Below, piece after piece: positions 36,467 to 44,978 of a stretch of 64,000 nt of DNA (its first letter is position 1; each line of letters begins with the position of its first letter). The notes under the pieces are model-generated. The model was not told where the DNA came from. It worked only from the letters and a program-made list of their open reading frames with translations, and ran no database searches. The position numbers were made by a program, and so were the translations under genes. Source of the DNA: Roseovarius sp. (GTDB lineage Bacteria; Pseudomonadota; Alphaproteobacteria; Rhodobacterales; Rhodobacteraceae); contig JACIYT010000004.1 in assembly GCA_014359765.1 (NCBI GenBank), positions 62,001-126,000 on the forward strand, written 5' to 3'.

Positions 36467-36549
36467 GGGCGAGTTTCTTCCTTTCACCTGTGGTGATCTG
36501 CGCACGCGTTGGCGGGGCCACGATCAACCTTCCGGGTGGCTCGCCACCT

Positions 36550-37506
36550 CTAGGACCGGGCGTAACCGTAAACCGGATCGAGCCGTTCGGCTATGAGCCT
36601 GTCGATGGTGGCAATCTGGGCATCGTCGAAATAGTCGCGGTAGCCGCCGACCTTGGCGCGGCGCACCTTGTAGCTGTCGGGATTGTCCTTGTCACCGGGT
36701 GCGAGACGATTGCCGCTCATGCCGAAGGCCTGGTCGGCCTCCTTCTTCTTCATGTTTTCAAACGAGGCATAGGCGACGGCTTCCCGAATTTGCTCTTCGG
36801 TGGCGGGCAGGTCCAGAAATCGCGCGACTTCGGTCAATGCCGTGGACGGGTCGGCGCGCATGTTCTCGTAAGCCAACAGCATCAGATCACGCACGTTCTC
36901 GCGGTCGCGAGCCCACAGGTTCATGAAATCGATGATCCGTGGAAGCCCGCCTTCATGCTGCACGAAGTCGAAAACGGTTTCCATGTGCTCTTGTGGAGGA
37001 AAGCCGTTCATGTCGTTTTTCCATGGGTCAGAGCGATAGCGCCTGTGAAAGAAAAGGGATACTGCCACGTCGCGCGGATCACGAACAAGCAGGATCACCT
37101 TCTTGTCATAATAGTCAGCTTTCGTCTGGAGATTGCCCGTGTATTCGCGGATGAAATCATCATGCGTGAACAGGATTTTCGGGATCCGCCGGTCCATCAG
37201 ATGAAAGTTATCGAAATCCACCACCACGTCTTCGGGCAGGTTGTAAATCTGCTGAAAGAGGCGCGAGATCATCACCCTCAGCCAGGTGCGCCCGCACTTG
37301 GGGTATGAGACGATGACGGCATCGGCCTTCTGGAGGGTATCGAACCGCTCACGTCCGCGCAGCATTCGTTCGGCCTGCAAGCGCGTGTTCTGATCCGCGC
37401 CCGTGAGCTTGAGCCTCAGTCGAACGAGGGTGCGACGCGCGCGTTTCCTGACGGACCTGACCGCGTCCGGCACAACCGTTCGCAGGAGCTTCGTTTTAGC
37501 CGTCAT
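36550..37506 (-). CDS. Sulfotransferase domain protein (copy 4)
   Basis: A 318-residue sulfotransferase-like protein: PAPS loop SYPKCGRTW (67-75), [24 protein letters not shown] and [18 protein letters not shown]. It keeps the classical YPK of the family where copies 1 and 3 have WGK/YGK. By eye its base composition is less G/C biased than the neighbours (many A/T third positions around 37000-37160), which suggests a different origin or recent arrival. It is 83 bases upstream of copy 3 on the same strand. Confidence 0.82.
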   Translation of the reverse strand: MTAKTKLLRTVVPDAVRSVRKRARRTLVRLRLKLTGADQNTRLQAERMLRGRERFDTLQKADAVIVSYPKCGRTWLRVMISRLFQQIYNLPEDVVVDFDNFHLMDRRIPKILFTHDDFIREYTGNLQTKADYYDKKVILLVRDPRDVAVSLFFHRRYRSDPWKNDMNGFPPQEHMETVFDFVQHEGGLPRIIDFMNLWARDRENVRDLMLLAYENMRADPSTALTEVARFLDLPATEEQIREAVAYASFENMKKKEADQAFGMSGNRLAPGDKDNPDSYKVRRAKVGGYRDYFDDAQIATIDRLIAERLDPVYGYARS

Positions 37507-37732
37507 GTGCTGCCTGACACGTTAGTCATGATGAAGACCGACCGATACGCAGTGTTCTGTTGGTCTTGCGGAACTGTTACCCGCATTCCGGCCGGGTTTC
37601 GAGTCCGAAAAGCGCGTCAGCGGAGCTCAGGCTGCAGCCTCGCGTTGCCGCGTGTCATGTCATGGCTCATGGGCATCACCATGATGCCGCGCGATCGCCC
37701 GCGCGGCGCGCAGCCATGTCATCGGCGCTGCC
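37507..37732. other. Intergenic region upstream of sulfotransferase copy 4
   Basis: 226 bases with no convincing gene. A GC-rich inverted repeat GCGCG/CGCGC type lies near 37690-37712 and could terminate the cytochrome gene transcript, which ends here. CATG occurs several times around 37660-37690. No promoter could be identified with confidence. Confidence 0.3.
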
Positions 37733-38122
37733 TTATTCGGAGAAGGTCGCGAGATAGGCGGCCACGTCCTCGGCGCCCTTGCGCAGCTTGAAGGTCATCT
37801 TCGAGCGGCTGCCGAGGAATGCGTTCGGGTCCTCGGTATAGGCGGCGAGGCTTTCCTCGGTCCAGACCTCACCGGCCTCGGCCCTGGCCTTGAGCCCGTC
37901 GGAATAGCTGAAACCTTCGACGCTGCCCATCACGCGCCCGATCACGCCATGGAGGTTGGGGCCGGTCTTGCCGCCCTTGACGATCACCTCGGAGGGAGAT
38001 TCGATCATGTGGCAGGCCTTGCACTGGTTGAAGACCTTTTCGCCTTTGGCGGCATCGCCGTCGGCCAGGGCGGGCAGGGCGAGCGCCACGAGGGCGGCGG
38101 AGGTGGCAAGCAGGGTTTTCAT
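37733..38122 (-). CDS. Class I c-type cytochrome, periplasmic
   Basis: A 129-residue cytochrome c with a signal peptide (1-20, ending ALPALA-DG). Haem attachment is CKACH at 34-38, the family GPNLHGVIGR segment is at 55-63, and the axial Met is probably Met109 in SKMTFKL. It resembles small cytochrome c2/c550-type electron carriers. ATG 38122 starts the signal peptide and has a GAGAGAGA-type site; the opening to 38176 is too long. It follows lipB on the same strand after 130 bases. Physiological partner unknown. Confidence 0.88.
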   Translation of the reverse strand: MKTLLATSAALVALALPALADGDAAKGEKVFNQCKACHMIESPSEVIVKGGKTGPNLHGVIGRVMGSVEGFSYSDGLKARAEAGEVWTEESLAAYTEDPNAFLGSRSKMTFKLRKGAEDVAAYLATFSE

Positions 38123-38232
38123 CGCGATCTCTCTCTGTTGGTTGGCACGATCCGTGGCACCGGAGCCGCAGCGCAACCTAGCCCGCCGCGCGCGTCATGC
38201 AAGGGACAAGCGGCAGGGCGAGACGGATTGTC

Positions 38233-38262
38233 TCAGCCGAACGCAGCCGAACTCAGCCGAAC
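38233..38262. repeat. Three tandem 10-base repeats across the lipB stop
   Basis: Three copies of a 10-base unit (T/G)CAGCCGAAC run back to back and overlap the lipB stop codon (38253-38255). Such short arrays can arise by slippage; here it could add alternative stops downstream of the gene. Confidence 0.6.
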
Positions 38263-38954
38263 ACGGCGGCAAATCCGCGCCGGAGCGCGGCGTCGAGATC
38301 GTCCATGGTCACGGGCAGGCCCAGATCGACAAGGCTGGTCACTCCGTGCCCGGAGATGCCGCAGGGCACGATCCCGGCGAAATGTTCGAGATCCGGCTCC
38401 ACGTTGATCGAGATGCCGTGAAAGCTGATCCATTTGCGCAGGCGGATGCCGATGGCGGCGATCTTGTCCTCCTGCCGCGCGCCGGTTGCGGTCAGGGGCT
38501 TGTCGTCGCGCGCCACCCAGACGCCGACACGGCCCGGGCGGATCTCGCCGCGGATGTTGAACTCGGCCAGGGTGGTGATGACCCATGTCTCGAGGTCGCG
38601 CACGAAGCATCGCACATCGCGCCCGCGCCGGCCCACATCGAGCATGACATAGACGACGCGCTGGCCGGGGCCGTGATAGGTATATTGCCCGCCGCGCCGC
38701 GCCTCGTGCACCGGAAAGCGGTCGGGCGCGAGCAGGTCGGCGGGGTTGGCGGAGGTCCCGGCGGTATAGAGCGGCGGGTGTTCGAGCAGCCAGATCGCCT
38801 CGGCGGCCGCACCGGAAGCGATTCGCGCGACCCGCGCCTCCATCGCCGCCAGCGCCGCGGCATAGTCCACGAGACCGGCGGAATGATGCCATTCGACGCC
38901 GTTTTGATCGGTTGCGAAGGGGGTTTCCAGCATCAAGGCGTGACTCGCTGACAT
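38253..38954 (-). CDS. lipB: Lipoyl(octanoyl) transferase
   Basis: A 233-residue octanoyltransferase moving octanoyl from ACP to lipoyl domains. [12 protein letters not shown] is at 87-98, the catalytic Lys is Lys164 ([10 protein letters not shown]) and Cys198 sits in GIVPCGI. Length and motifs are canonical. ATG 38954 was taken; the promoter should lie in the 75-base region shared with the divergent secreted protein. Note that the window also carries an sLpl/LipS-type lipoylation set at 60-64 kb. Confidence 0.96.
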   Translation of the reverse strand: MSASHALMLETPFATDQNGVEWHHSAGLVDYAAALAAMEARVARIASGAAAEAIWLLEHPPLYTAGTSANPADLLAPDRFPVHEARRGGQYTYHGPGQRVVYVMLDVGRRGRDVRCFVRDLETWVITTLAEFNIRGEIRPGRVGVWVARDDKPLTATGARQEDKIAAIGIRLRKWISFHGISINVEPDLEHFAGIVPCGISGHGVTSLVDLGLPVTMDDLDAALRRGFAAVFG

Positions 38955-38965
38955 GATCGGGCATA

Positions 38966-38987
38966 ACTCATGCTATACTCATGCTAT
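38966..38987. promoter_or_regulatory. Tandem 11-base repeat in divergent promoter region
   Basis: Two perfect copies of ACTCATGCTAT (38966-38976, 38977-38987), one helical turn apart, lie between lipB and the divergent gene at 39030. TATACT (38974-38979) and TATGCT (38985-38990) inside it resemble -10 hexamers for the plus strand. This may be a duplicated promoter element or a regulator site. Confidence 0.45.
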
Positions 38988-39029
38988 GCTGCGCCCGGTT
39001 ACGAGGGATTTGAGTAAGGGAGACACAGG

Positions 39030-40352
39030 ATGATTTCAAAGCGATTTGTCATGGCGGCGCTGATGGCCGGCGTTGCGGCGCTGCCCGGCACGCGGGCGGT
39101 GGCCGATTTCAAGGACGGGCTTGTCGGCGGCCTCGTCGGCGGCGCGGTGAGCGGCATCATCGTCAACGAGAGCGCCAAGGCGCGCGAGCGCAACCGCACC
39201 ACCACCACGACCCGCCGGGTCTATCGCGCCCCCACCGCCTCGAGTCAGCAGGTCCGCGAGGAGCAGACCGCGCTCAACTATTTCGGCTTTCCAGCCGGCA
39301 CGCCCGACGGGGTGAGCGGGCGCAACACGCGCAACGCCATCTCCGGCTACCAGGCGCATATGGGCTATCCGGTCACCGGATATCTGGCCGATTACGAGCG
39401 GCAGTTCCTGATTTCCTCCTATTACCGCGCCCAGTCTGGCGGCATGGCCACCAGCCAGCTGATTGCGCAGCGCGGGCAGGGCACGCGCGGCCTCTTGCAC
39501 GCCTATCGCGACGAGGCGGCGGGCGTGTCCTCGGCCTATGCCGCGGCGCCCGCGCCCGCGCCCGTTCCGCAGGCGCAATCGCCGGTGATGGCCGCGATCC
39601 CGCTGGCCGCGCAGGTGCCCGTCCAGCCCGAGGCGCAGCCCGCCACAGCCGCGCTGCCGAATTTCATGGCCGCTGGCGGGGACGGCCCGTCGCTTGCCTC
39701 GCATTGCAACCAGGTCAGCCTCGTGACCAATTCCAACGGCGGCTTTGTCACTGTCGCCTCGATGCAGGACACGCGCTTTGCCCTCAACGAGCAGTTCTGC
39801 CTCGCGCGGACCTATGCCATCGCCGAGGGCGAGACCATGGCCGCCTCGCTCAAGGGGATCACGCCCGCCCAGCTCGAGGAGCAGTGCCGCGCCTTTGCCC
39901 CGGCGATGCGTGACCATGTTGCCGCGCTCTCGCTCCAGGACCGGGCCGAGGTCATCGAAGGCGTGCGTGGCTTCGTGCTCCAGGCCGGCCAAGCGCCCGC
40001 GCAACTGGCCGGCACCGCCAAGATCTGCCTCTCGGTGGGCTACCGGATCGACAACATGACGGTGGCGCTCGGCTCGGGGCTGGTGCTCACCGCGCTCGGC
40101 GAGGAGGCCTATGGCGAATTGATGGGCCACCACCTCAACGAGGGATTCGGCACCACGCGGCGGCCCGATCTCGCGCAGGTCTGGTATCGCGCGGCGATCG
40201 AGGCGGTGGAACGCGGTGCGACCCCGGTCTTTGCGCCGGGCGATGCCGGGCGCAACGAATTGCTGCGGCGCGCGGTCTTTGGCGGCGTGGCGGGGCAGGG
40301 GGGCACGGTTCAGCCCGCCGCCGCCGCGCTGCCCATGTTCAAGATCGACTGA
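39030..40352 (+). CDS. Secreted protein with peptidoglycan-binding-like domain
   Basis: A 440-residue protein: signal peptide about 1-25, a Gly-rich GLVGGLVGGAVSGIIV segment (about 31-46), a PG_binding_1-like region at about 75-125 (ALNYFGFPAGTPDGVSGRNT), an Ala/Pro/Gln linker near 170-205, and a C-terminal alpha-helical domain with two Cys pairs. Similar proteins occur in Rhodobacterales without an assigned function. A role in the cell envelope is likely. AAGGGAG-type site before ATG 39030. Confidence 0.7.
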   Translation: MISKRFVMAALMAGVAALPGTRAVADFKDGLVGGLVGGAVSGIIVNESAKARERNRTTTTTRRVYRAPTASSQQVREEQTALNYFGFPAGTPDGVSGRNTRNAISGYQAHMGYPVTGYLADYERQFLISSYYRAQSGGMATSQLIAQRGQGTRGLLHAYRDEAAGVSSAYAAAPAPAPVPQAQSPVMAAIPLAAQVPVQPEAQPATAALPNFMAAGGDGPSLASHCNQVSLVTNSNGGFVTVASMQDTRFALNEQFCLARTYAIAEGETMAASLKGITPAQLEEQCRAFAPAMRDHVAALSLQDRAEVIEGVRGFVLQAGQAPAQLAGTAKICLSVGYRIDNMTVALGSGLVLTALGEEAYGELMGHHLNEGFGTTRRPDLAQVWYRAAIEAVERGATPVFAPGDAGRNELLRRAVFGGVAGQGGTVQPAAAALPMFKID

Positions 40353-40379
40353 GCGCGCGCGCGGCGATGAAAAAACCGG

Positions 40380-40401
40380 AGGGGCAATGCGATTTGCCCC
40401 T
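40380..40401 (+). terminator. Hairpin terminator after the secreted-protein gene
   Basis: An 8-base stem (40380-40387 with 40394-40401, 6-base loop), preceded by a run of A, lies 27 bases after the stop. Only two T follow, so it is a weak intrinsic terminator at best. Confidence 0.4.
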
Positions 40402-40429
40402 TCACAAGCCCCGGCGCATTGCTTATACG
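40401..40429 (+). promoter_or_regulatory. Probable promoter of tRNA-Leu
   Basis: TTCACA (40401-40406, 5 of 6 to the -35 consensus) and TATACG (40424-40429) with a 17-base spacer. Transcription would begin about 15 bases before the tRNA. Good match in a position where a promoter is needed. Confidence 0.5.
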
Positions 40430-40450
40430 CCCCGCACTACCTGATCACGT

Positions 40451-40537
40451 GCGGTCGTGGCGGAATTGGTAGACGCGCAGCGTTGAGGTCGCTGTGGGGT
40501 AACTCCCGTGGAAGTTCGAGTCTTCTCGACCGCACCA
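40451..40537 (+). tRNA. tRNA-Leu (anticodon GAG)
   Basis: The 87 bases fold as a class II tRNA. Acceptor stem GCGGTCG (40451-40457) pairs with CGACCGC (40527-40533), discriminator A and encoded CCA end at 40537. The anticodon stem CAGCG/CGCTG encloses TTGAGGT with GAG at 40485-40487, which reads CTC/CTT leucine codons. A long variable arm and TTCGAGTC T-loop are present. Confidence 0.95.
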
Positions 40538-40792
40538 TCACTCCCCCCCCCCCTTATCTATCCTTGTGAAATCAGGCCGCCTCGGGGCGGCCCGCCGCCT
40601 CCCGCCTGCTGCGGCCCGCCGCGCGGTTTCGGGGCGAGGGTCTGTGCCGGAGGCGGGTTTGGCATTGACAGGCCGGACAAAAAGGGGGAATCCAGATCGT
40701 GCGGGTATTCGAACATCGTGTGTTTTCGCGAACCTCTTTGCCCGGGAGGATGACGGGGCGACCGGCGCGCCGTCAGGGAGAGGAGTGCCGGG
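40538..40792. other. Intergenic region after tRNA-Leu with C-tract and hairpin
   Basis: 255 bases without a gene. A run of 11 C (40543-40553) comes just after the tRNA. A hairpin with perfect 7-base arms (40575-40581, 40586-40592, loop TCGG) is a likely tRNA terminator. The second half should contain the promoter of the CoA-transferase operon; I cannot identify it. Confidence 0.4.
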
Positions 40793-42019
40793 ATGGCGGG
40801 TTTGCTCGACGGGGTGCGGATCCTCGATCTGACCACCATGGGCACCGGCCCCTACGCGACGCAGATGCTGGGCGAGATGGGGGCCGGGATCATCAAGCTG
40901 GAAAGCCCCGAGGGCGATCCGATCCGAAATGTGGGCCCGGCCCGCAGTCCCGGGATGAGCGCGGTCTTTCTGGCGCTCGGGCGCGGCAAGCGCAGCATCG
41001 CGCTCGATCTGAGGCAGGCCGCCGCGCGTCCCGTTTTCGAGCGGCTGGTGGCGCGGGCCGATGTGGTCATCCACAACATGCGCGATGCGGCGGCGCGCCG
41101 GCTGGGCCTGACCTTTGCCGAGCTGCGGGCGATCAATCCGGGCATCGTGTCCTGCGCGATCCTGGGCTTCGCGCGCGGCGGACCCTATTCGGGACGCCCG
41201 GCCTATGACGATCTGATTCAGGGACTGGTGGCGCTGCCCGATCTGATGGAGCGCGCGGGCGGGCCGCCGGCCTATGTTCCCCTGGCGCTGGCCGACCGTA
41301 TCACCGGCCTGTTCGCGGCGCAGGCGGTGCTCGCCGGGGTGGTCGCGCGCCAGCGCAGCGGCGAGGCGCAGAGCGTGGTCGTGCCGATGTTCGAGGCGCT
41401 GGCCGGCTTCGTGCTGGGCGATCACCTCTACGGCGCCACCTTCGTGCCGCCCGAGGCGCCGATGGGCTATGTCCGCCACCTCAACCCGTATCGTCGCCCC
41501 TTCCGGACCGCCGACGGGCAAATCGGCATCATCCCCTATACCGACCGCCAGTGGCAGGCGCTGTTCGCCGCGATCGGCCAGCCGGCCCTGGCCGGGGACC
41601 CGCGGTTTGCCGGGCTTCATGCCCGCACCCGCAATATCGCCGAGCTCTACGCGATCGTCGGCCGCCATATCGCCACAAGGACCACCGCCGAGTGGCTGGA
41701 GATCTGCGCGGGTGCCGACATTCCCGCGATGCCCACCAACACGCTGGAGGGTTTGCTCGACGATCCCCATCTCCGCGCGACCGGCCTCGCCACCGAGGTT
41801 GCGCATCCCTCGCAGGGCGCGCTCTTGCGGCTGCGCGGCGCGGTGCGGCGCGAGCAGGCGCCCGAATCGCCCCCCTGCGAGGCGCCGCGGCTTGGCGAGC
41901 ACGGGGGCGAGGTGCTGCGCGAGGCGGGCCTTTCGGAGGACGAGATCGCGGCGCTGGCGGGGGCGGGGGTGCTGCACCTGCCCGGGAGCGCCGAAGGCAA
42001 CGGAGGACAGGGGGCATGA
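40793..42019 (+). CDS. Class III (CaiB/BaiF) CoA-transferase
   Basis: A 408-residue family III CoA-transferase. It has the opening GLLDGVRILDLTTMGTGPYA, the GDPIRN segment, and catalytic Asp139 in the PAYDDLIQG motif, which forms the acyl anhydride. Enzymes of the family move CoA between carboxylic acids, including succinyl/methylsuccinyl- and mesaconyl-type substrates. Its stop overlaps the acyl-CoA synthetase start by ATGA. Because mcd is nearby, a C4/C5 dicarboxylate is a possible acceptor; this is inference. GGAGAGGAG precedes the ATG. Confidence 0.87.
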   Translation: MAGLLDGVRILDLTTMGTGPYATQMLGEMGAGIIKLESPEGDPIRNVGPARSPGMSAVFLALGRGKRSIALDLRQAAARPVFERLVARADVVIHNMRDAAARRLGLTFAELRAINPGIVSCAILGFARGGPYSGRPAYDDLIQGLVALPDLMERAGGPPAYVPLALADRITGLFAAQAVLAGVVARQRSGEAQSVVVPMFEALAGFVLGDHLYGATFVPPEAPMGYVRHLNPYRRPFRTADGQIGIIPYTDRQWQALFAAIGQPALAGDPRFAGLHARTRNIAELYAIVGRHIATRTTAEWLEICAGADIPAMPTNTLEGLLDDPHLRATGLATEVAHPSQGALLRLRGAVRREQAPESPPCEAPRLGEHGGEVLREAGLSEDEIAALAGAGVLHLPGSAEGNGGQGA

Positions 42020-43998
42020 GCAACACCGGGAAGGACGGGGACGGCGGCTTTGTCTGGTATCCATCCGGGGAGTTGGCCGCGGCCAGCAACCTGCGGGCCT
42101 TCATGGACGAACACGCCATCGCCGATTATCCGGCCCTGCTGGCCCGTGCCGAGGCCGAGCCCGAATGGTTCTGGGATGCAATCGCCGCGCGGCTGCATTT
42201 CCATCGCCCCTACGAGCAGGTTCTGGACCTGTCGCGCGGGGCGCCGTTCGCGCGCTGGTGCGTGGGCGGCACGACCAACGCCGTCGCGAGCTGCATCGAG
42301 CGCCATCGCGCCACCCCGACCTGGGAGCGCGAGGCAGTCGTCTGGGAGGGCGAGGGTGGCGAGGTGCGGCGGCTCAGCTATGCCGCGCTCTCGGGGCGGA
42401 TCGACGCGCTGGCCGCGGCGCTGCGGCGCGAGGGCTGCGCCCCGGGCGAGGTGGTGGGCCTGTTCCTGCCCAACATCCCCGAGGCGATCATCGCCTTCTT
42501 TGCCGTGGCCAAGATCGGGGCGGTGGCGATGCCGATGTTCTCCGGCTTCGGGGTAAAGGCGCTGGCCGACCGGCTGGGCGATTCCGGGGCACGCCTTGTC
42601 ATCACCGCCGACGGCACCTGGCGTCGCGGCGCGATGGTGCCGCTCAAGGCCACGCTCGACGAGGCCGCCGCCGCCCTGCCGGATCTCCACCGCGTCATCG
42701 TGGTGCGCCATGTCGGCTGCGAGGTGGTGATGGCCGCGCCCCGCGATCGCTGGCTGGACGAGGTGGCGACAGCGCCCGCGGGGCCGGTCCCGACCGCCGA
42801 GATGGATGCCGAGGCGCCGCTCATGCTGATGTATACATCGGGCACCACCGGCAAGCCCAAGGGCACCGTTCACAGCCATTGCGGATTTCCGGCCAAGATG
42901 GCGCTCGACATGGGCCTGGTGATGGACCTCAAGCCCGCCGACCGCATCCTCTGGATGAGCGACATGGGCTGGCTGGTGGGGCCGCTGCTGGCCGTGGGGA
43001 CCACGCTGCACGGGGCCACCATGCTGATTGCCGAGGGCGGGCCGGACTATCCCGATGCCGGGCGCATGTGGCGCCTGGTGGACGATCACGCGATCAGCTT
43101 CCTCGGCCTCGCGCCGACCGTGGCGCGGAGCTTCATCCGCAGCGGCGGCGGCGGGATCGAGGATCATGCCCTGTCCTCGCTGCGCATCGTTGCCTCGACC
43201 GGCGAGCCCTGGACGCCCGACGCCTGGAACTGGACCTTCGAGAAGATCTGCCGCAGGCGGGTGCCGATCCTCAACTATTCGGGTGGCACCGAGATCGGCG
43301 GCGGGATCCTGTCGGGCAATGTTCTCGCCCCGATGAAGCCCTGCGCCTTCAGCGGTCCGATCCCGGGCATGGGGGCGGCGGTCGTGGATGCCGGGGGACG
43401 CCCCGTGCCCACGGGCGAGACCGGCGAGCTGGTGCTGCGTTGCGCCTCGATCGGCCTGACCCGCGGCCTGTGGAAGGACAAGGATGACGAACGCTACCTC
43501 GAGTCCTACTGGCGCACGATCCCCGGGCTCTGGCATCAGGGCGACCGTGCGCGCATCGACGCCGACGGTGCCTGGTTCGTCATCGGCCGTTCCGACGATA
43601 CGCTCAAGATCGCCGGCAAGCGCACCGGCCCGTCCGAGATCGAGGCCCTGCTGACCGGCACCGGCAAGGTCGCCGAGGCCGCCGCGATCGGCCTGCCCGA
43701 TGCCGTGAAGGGGCAGGCGGTCGGCTGTCTGGTAACGCTGGTGCGCGGGCAGGACTGGCACCCGGCCCTTGCGCAGGAACTGGAAAACGCGGTTGTGGCG
43801 GGCCTTGGCGTGCCGTTCCGCCCGCGCTTTATCATGCCGGTCTCGGACCTGCCCAGGACCCGCAACATGAAGATCATGCGGCGCGTCGTGCGCGCCGCAT
43901 GTCTCGGCGAAGATGGGGGCGACCTGTCTTCGCTGGTCAATCCCGAGGTGGTCGAGGAGATCCGCGCCATCATGCGCGGACGGCAGGGCCGCGACTGA
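42016..43998 (+). CDS. AMP-forming acyl-CoA synthetase, Acs-like
   Basis: A 660-residue ANL ligase of acetyl-CoA-synthetase layout: N-terminal cap with FWDAIAARLHF, ATP loop MYTSGTTGKPKGTVHSH, ILNYSGGTEIGGG and the C-terminal GKRTGPSEIEALL region. The lysine for catalysis should be in TRNMKIMRRVV near the C terminus. It activates a short or branched acid to acyl-CoA; the substrate is unknown. Coupled to the CoA-transferase by ATGA. An IclR regulator follows after 52 bases. Confidence 0.87.
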   Translation: MSNTGKDGDGGFVWYPSGELAAASNLRAFMDEHAIADYPALLARAEAEPEWFWDAIAARLHFHRPYEQVLDLSRGAPFARWCVGGTTNAVASCIERHRATPTWEREAVVWEGEGGEVRRLSYAALSGRIDALAAALRREGCAPGEVVGLFLPNIPEAIIAFFAVAKIGAVAMPMFSGFGVKALADRLGDSGARLVITADGTWRRGAMVPLKATLDEAAAALPDLHRVIVVRHVGCEVVMAAPRDRWLDEVATAPAGPVPTAEMDAEAPLMLMYTSGTTGKPKGTVHSHCGFPAKMALDMGLVMDLKPADRILWMSDMGWLVGPLLAVGTTLHGATMLIAEGGPDYPDAGRMWRLVDDHAISFLGLAPTVARSFIRSGGGGIEDHALSSLRIVASTGEPWTPDAWNWTFEKICRRRVPILNYSGGTEIGGGILSGNVLAPMKPCAFSGPIPGMGAAVVDAGGRPVPTGETGELVLRCASIGLTRGLWKDKDDERYLESYWRTIPGLWHQGDRARIDADGAWFVIGRSDDTLKIAGKRTGPSEIEALLTGTGKVAEAAAIGLPDAVKGQAVGCLVTLVRGQDWHPALAQELENAVVAGLGVPFRPRFIMPVSDLPRTRNMKIMRRVVRAACLGEDGGDLSSLVNPEVVEEIRAIMRGRQGRD

Positions 43999-44050
43999 AC
44001 ACGGGGTCCCGGCGGGATGGACCGGAGAGAGGCCGGACAGGAGAGAGGCA

Positions 44051-44875
44051 ATGGCGACATCCCACGAGGACGAGACCGCGACCGGGCGCCGCCGCGACGG
44101 CCCGATGTCCCTGTTGCGCACGCTGAATATCCTCGAACACGTCGCCGCCCAGGAGGAGGCGATGCCGCTCGCGCGCCTCAGCGAGGCGCTGGATCTGCCC
44201 AAGAGCAGCCTGCTGGGTCTGCTGCGGGCGCTCACCCGGCATCGCTATCTCGTTCAGGAGGGCGGGCGCTACGCGCTCGGGCCGTCGGCGCACAGGCTGG
44301 CGGTGGCGATCCTGCCGGGGTTCTCGCTCACGCGGCTGGCGCGCCCGGTGCTGCGCGAACTGGCCGCCCGCAGCGGCGAGACCGCGCTCCTCGGCCTGCT
44401 CGACCGCGCAACCGCCCGTATGGTTTATGTCGAGGTCTGCGACAGCGCGCGGGTGGTGCGCTACACGGTTCCGGTAGGCACCACGCGACCGCTCTACTGC
44501 ACCGCGGGGGGGCGGGTGCTGCTGGCCTGGCAGCCGGCCGGCTGGTTCGAGGATTATCTGGCGCGAATGGCCGCCTCGCGCGAACCCCTCGCCCCGCCTT
44601 TCGATGCGCAGGCCGTGCGCGCTGCCGTGGCGCGGGTGCGCCGCGAGGGCGTGTCGATCACCCGGGGCGATTTCCTCTCCGAGGTGGCAGGTGTCGCCGC
44701 CCCGGTATTCGACGGCGAGGGGGCGATTGCCGGGGTGCTGATGCTGGGCCTTCCGATCGAGCGCGGCCGTGCGCGAATCGATGCGCTGGAGGCAATGGTG
44801 CGCGAGGCCGCCGCGGGCCTGTCGCGGGATCTGGGGTTTTCCGGCGGTCCCGGGTCTGTCGCCCCCAAGGCGTGA
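44051..44875 (+). CDS. IclR-family transcriptional regulator
   Basis: A 274-residue IclR protein: N-terminal winged helix (about 18-75, with PLARLSEALDLPKSSLLGLLRAL) and a C-terminal effector domain (FSLTRLARPVLREL, later GVAAPVFDGEGAIAGVLML). Such regulators bind small acids or CoA-pathway intermediates. Third gene of the run, preceded by GAGAGAGG; likely controls its own operon and mcd just downstream. A short inverted repeat stands in the gap before mcd. Confidence 0.9.
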   Translation: MATSHEDETATGRRRDGPMSLLRTLNILEHVAAQEEAMPLARLSEALDLPKSSLLGLLRALTRHRYLVQEGGRYALGPSAHRLAVAILPGFSLTRLARPVLRELAARSGETALLGLLDRATARMVYVEVCDSARVVRYTVPVGTTRPLYCTAGGRVLLAWQPAGWFEDYLARMAASREPLAPPFDAQAVRAAVARVRREGVSITRGDFLSEVAGVAAPVFDGEGAIAGVLMLGLPIERGRARIDALEAMVREAAAGLSRDLGFSGGPGSVAPKA

Positions 44876-44886
44876 TCGCGACGAAA

Positions 44887-44899
44887 TTTTAGAATAAAA
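44887..44899. promoter_or_regulatory. Candidate operator TTTTA-GAA-TAAAA
   Basis: A 5-3-5 perfect inverted repeat in the 103-base gap between the IclR gene and mcd, about 80 bases before the mcd start. The AT-rich symmetry resembles IclR sites and contrasts with the GC-rich surroundings. Confidence 0.4.
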
Positions 44900-44978
44900 C
44901 CCTGCGACAATTGGCATCATCGTTGCGCTGCGTCTGCATTATAGATAGAAGCCCGGCAAACAGGAAAGGACGCGATTC

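Noticed and set aside
26589..37506. Prophage or integrative element carrying the sulfotransferases
   Set aside because: No integrase, att-like repeats, phage structural genes or conjugation genes seen.
38233..38262. CRISPR-like array
   Set aside because: The repeats are contiguous 10-base units without spacers; no cas genes anywhere in the window.
41647..44235. 862-codon open frame on the minus strand
   Set aside because: Antisense to the acyl-CoA synthetase with intact ANL motifs on the plus strand.
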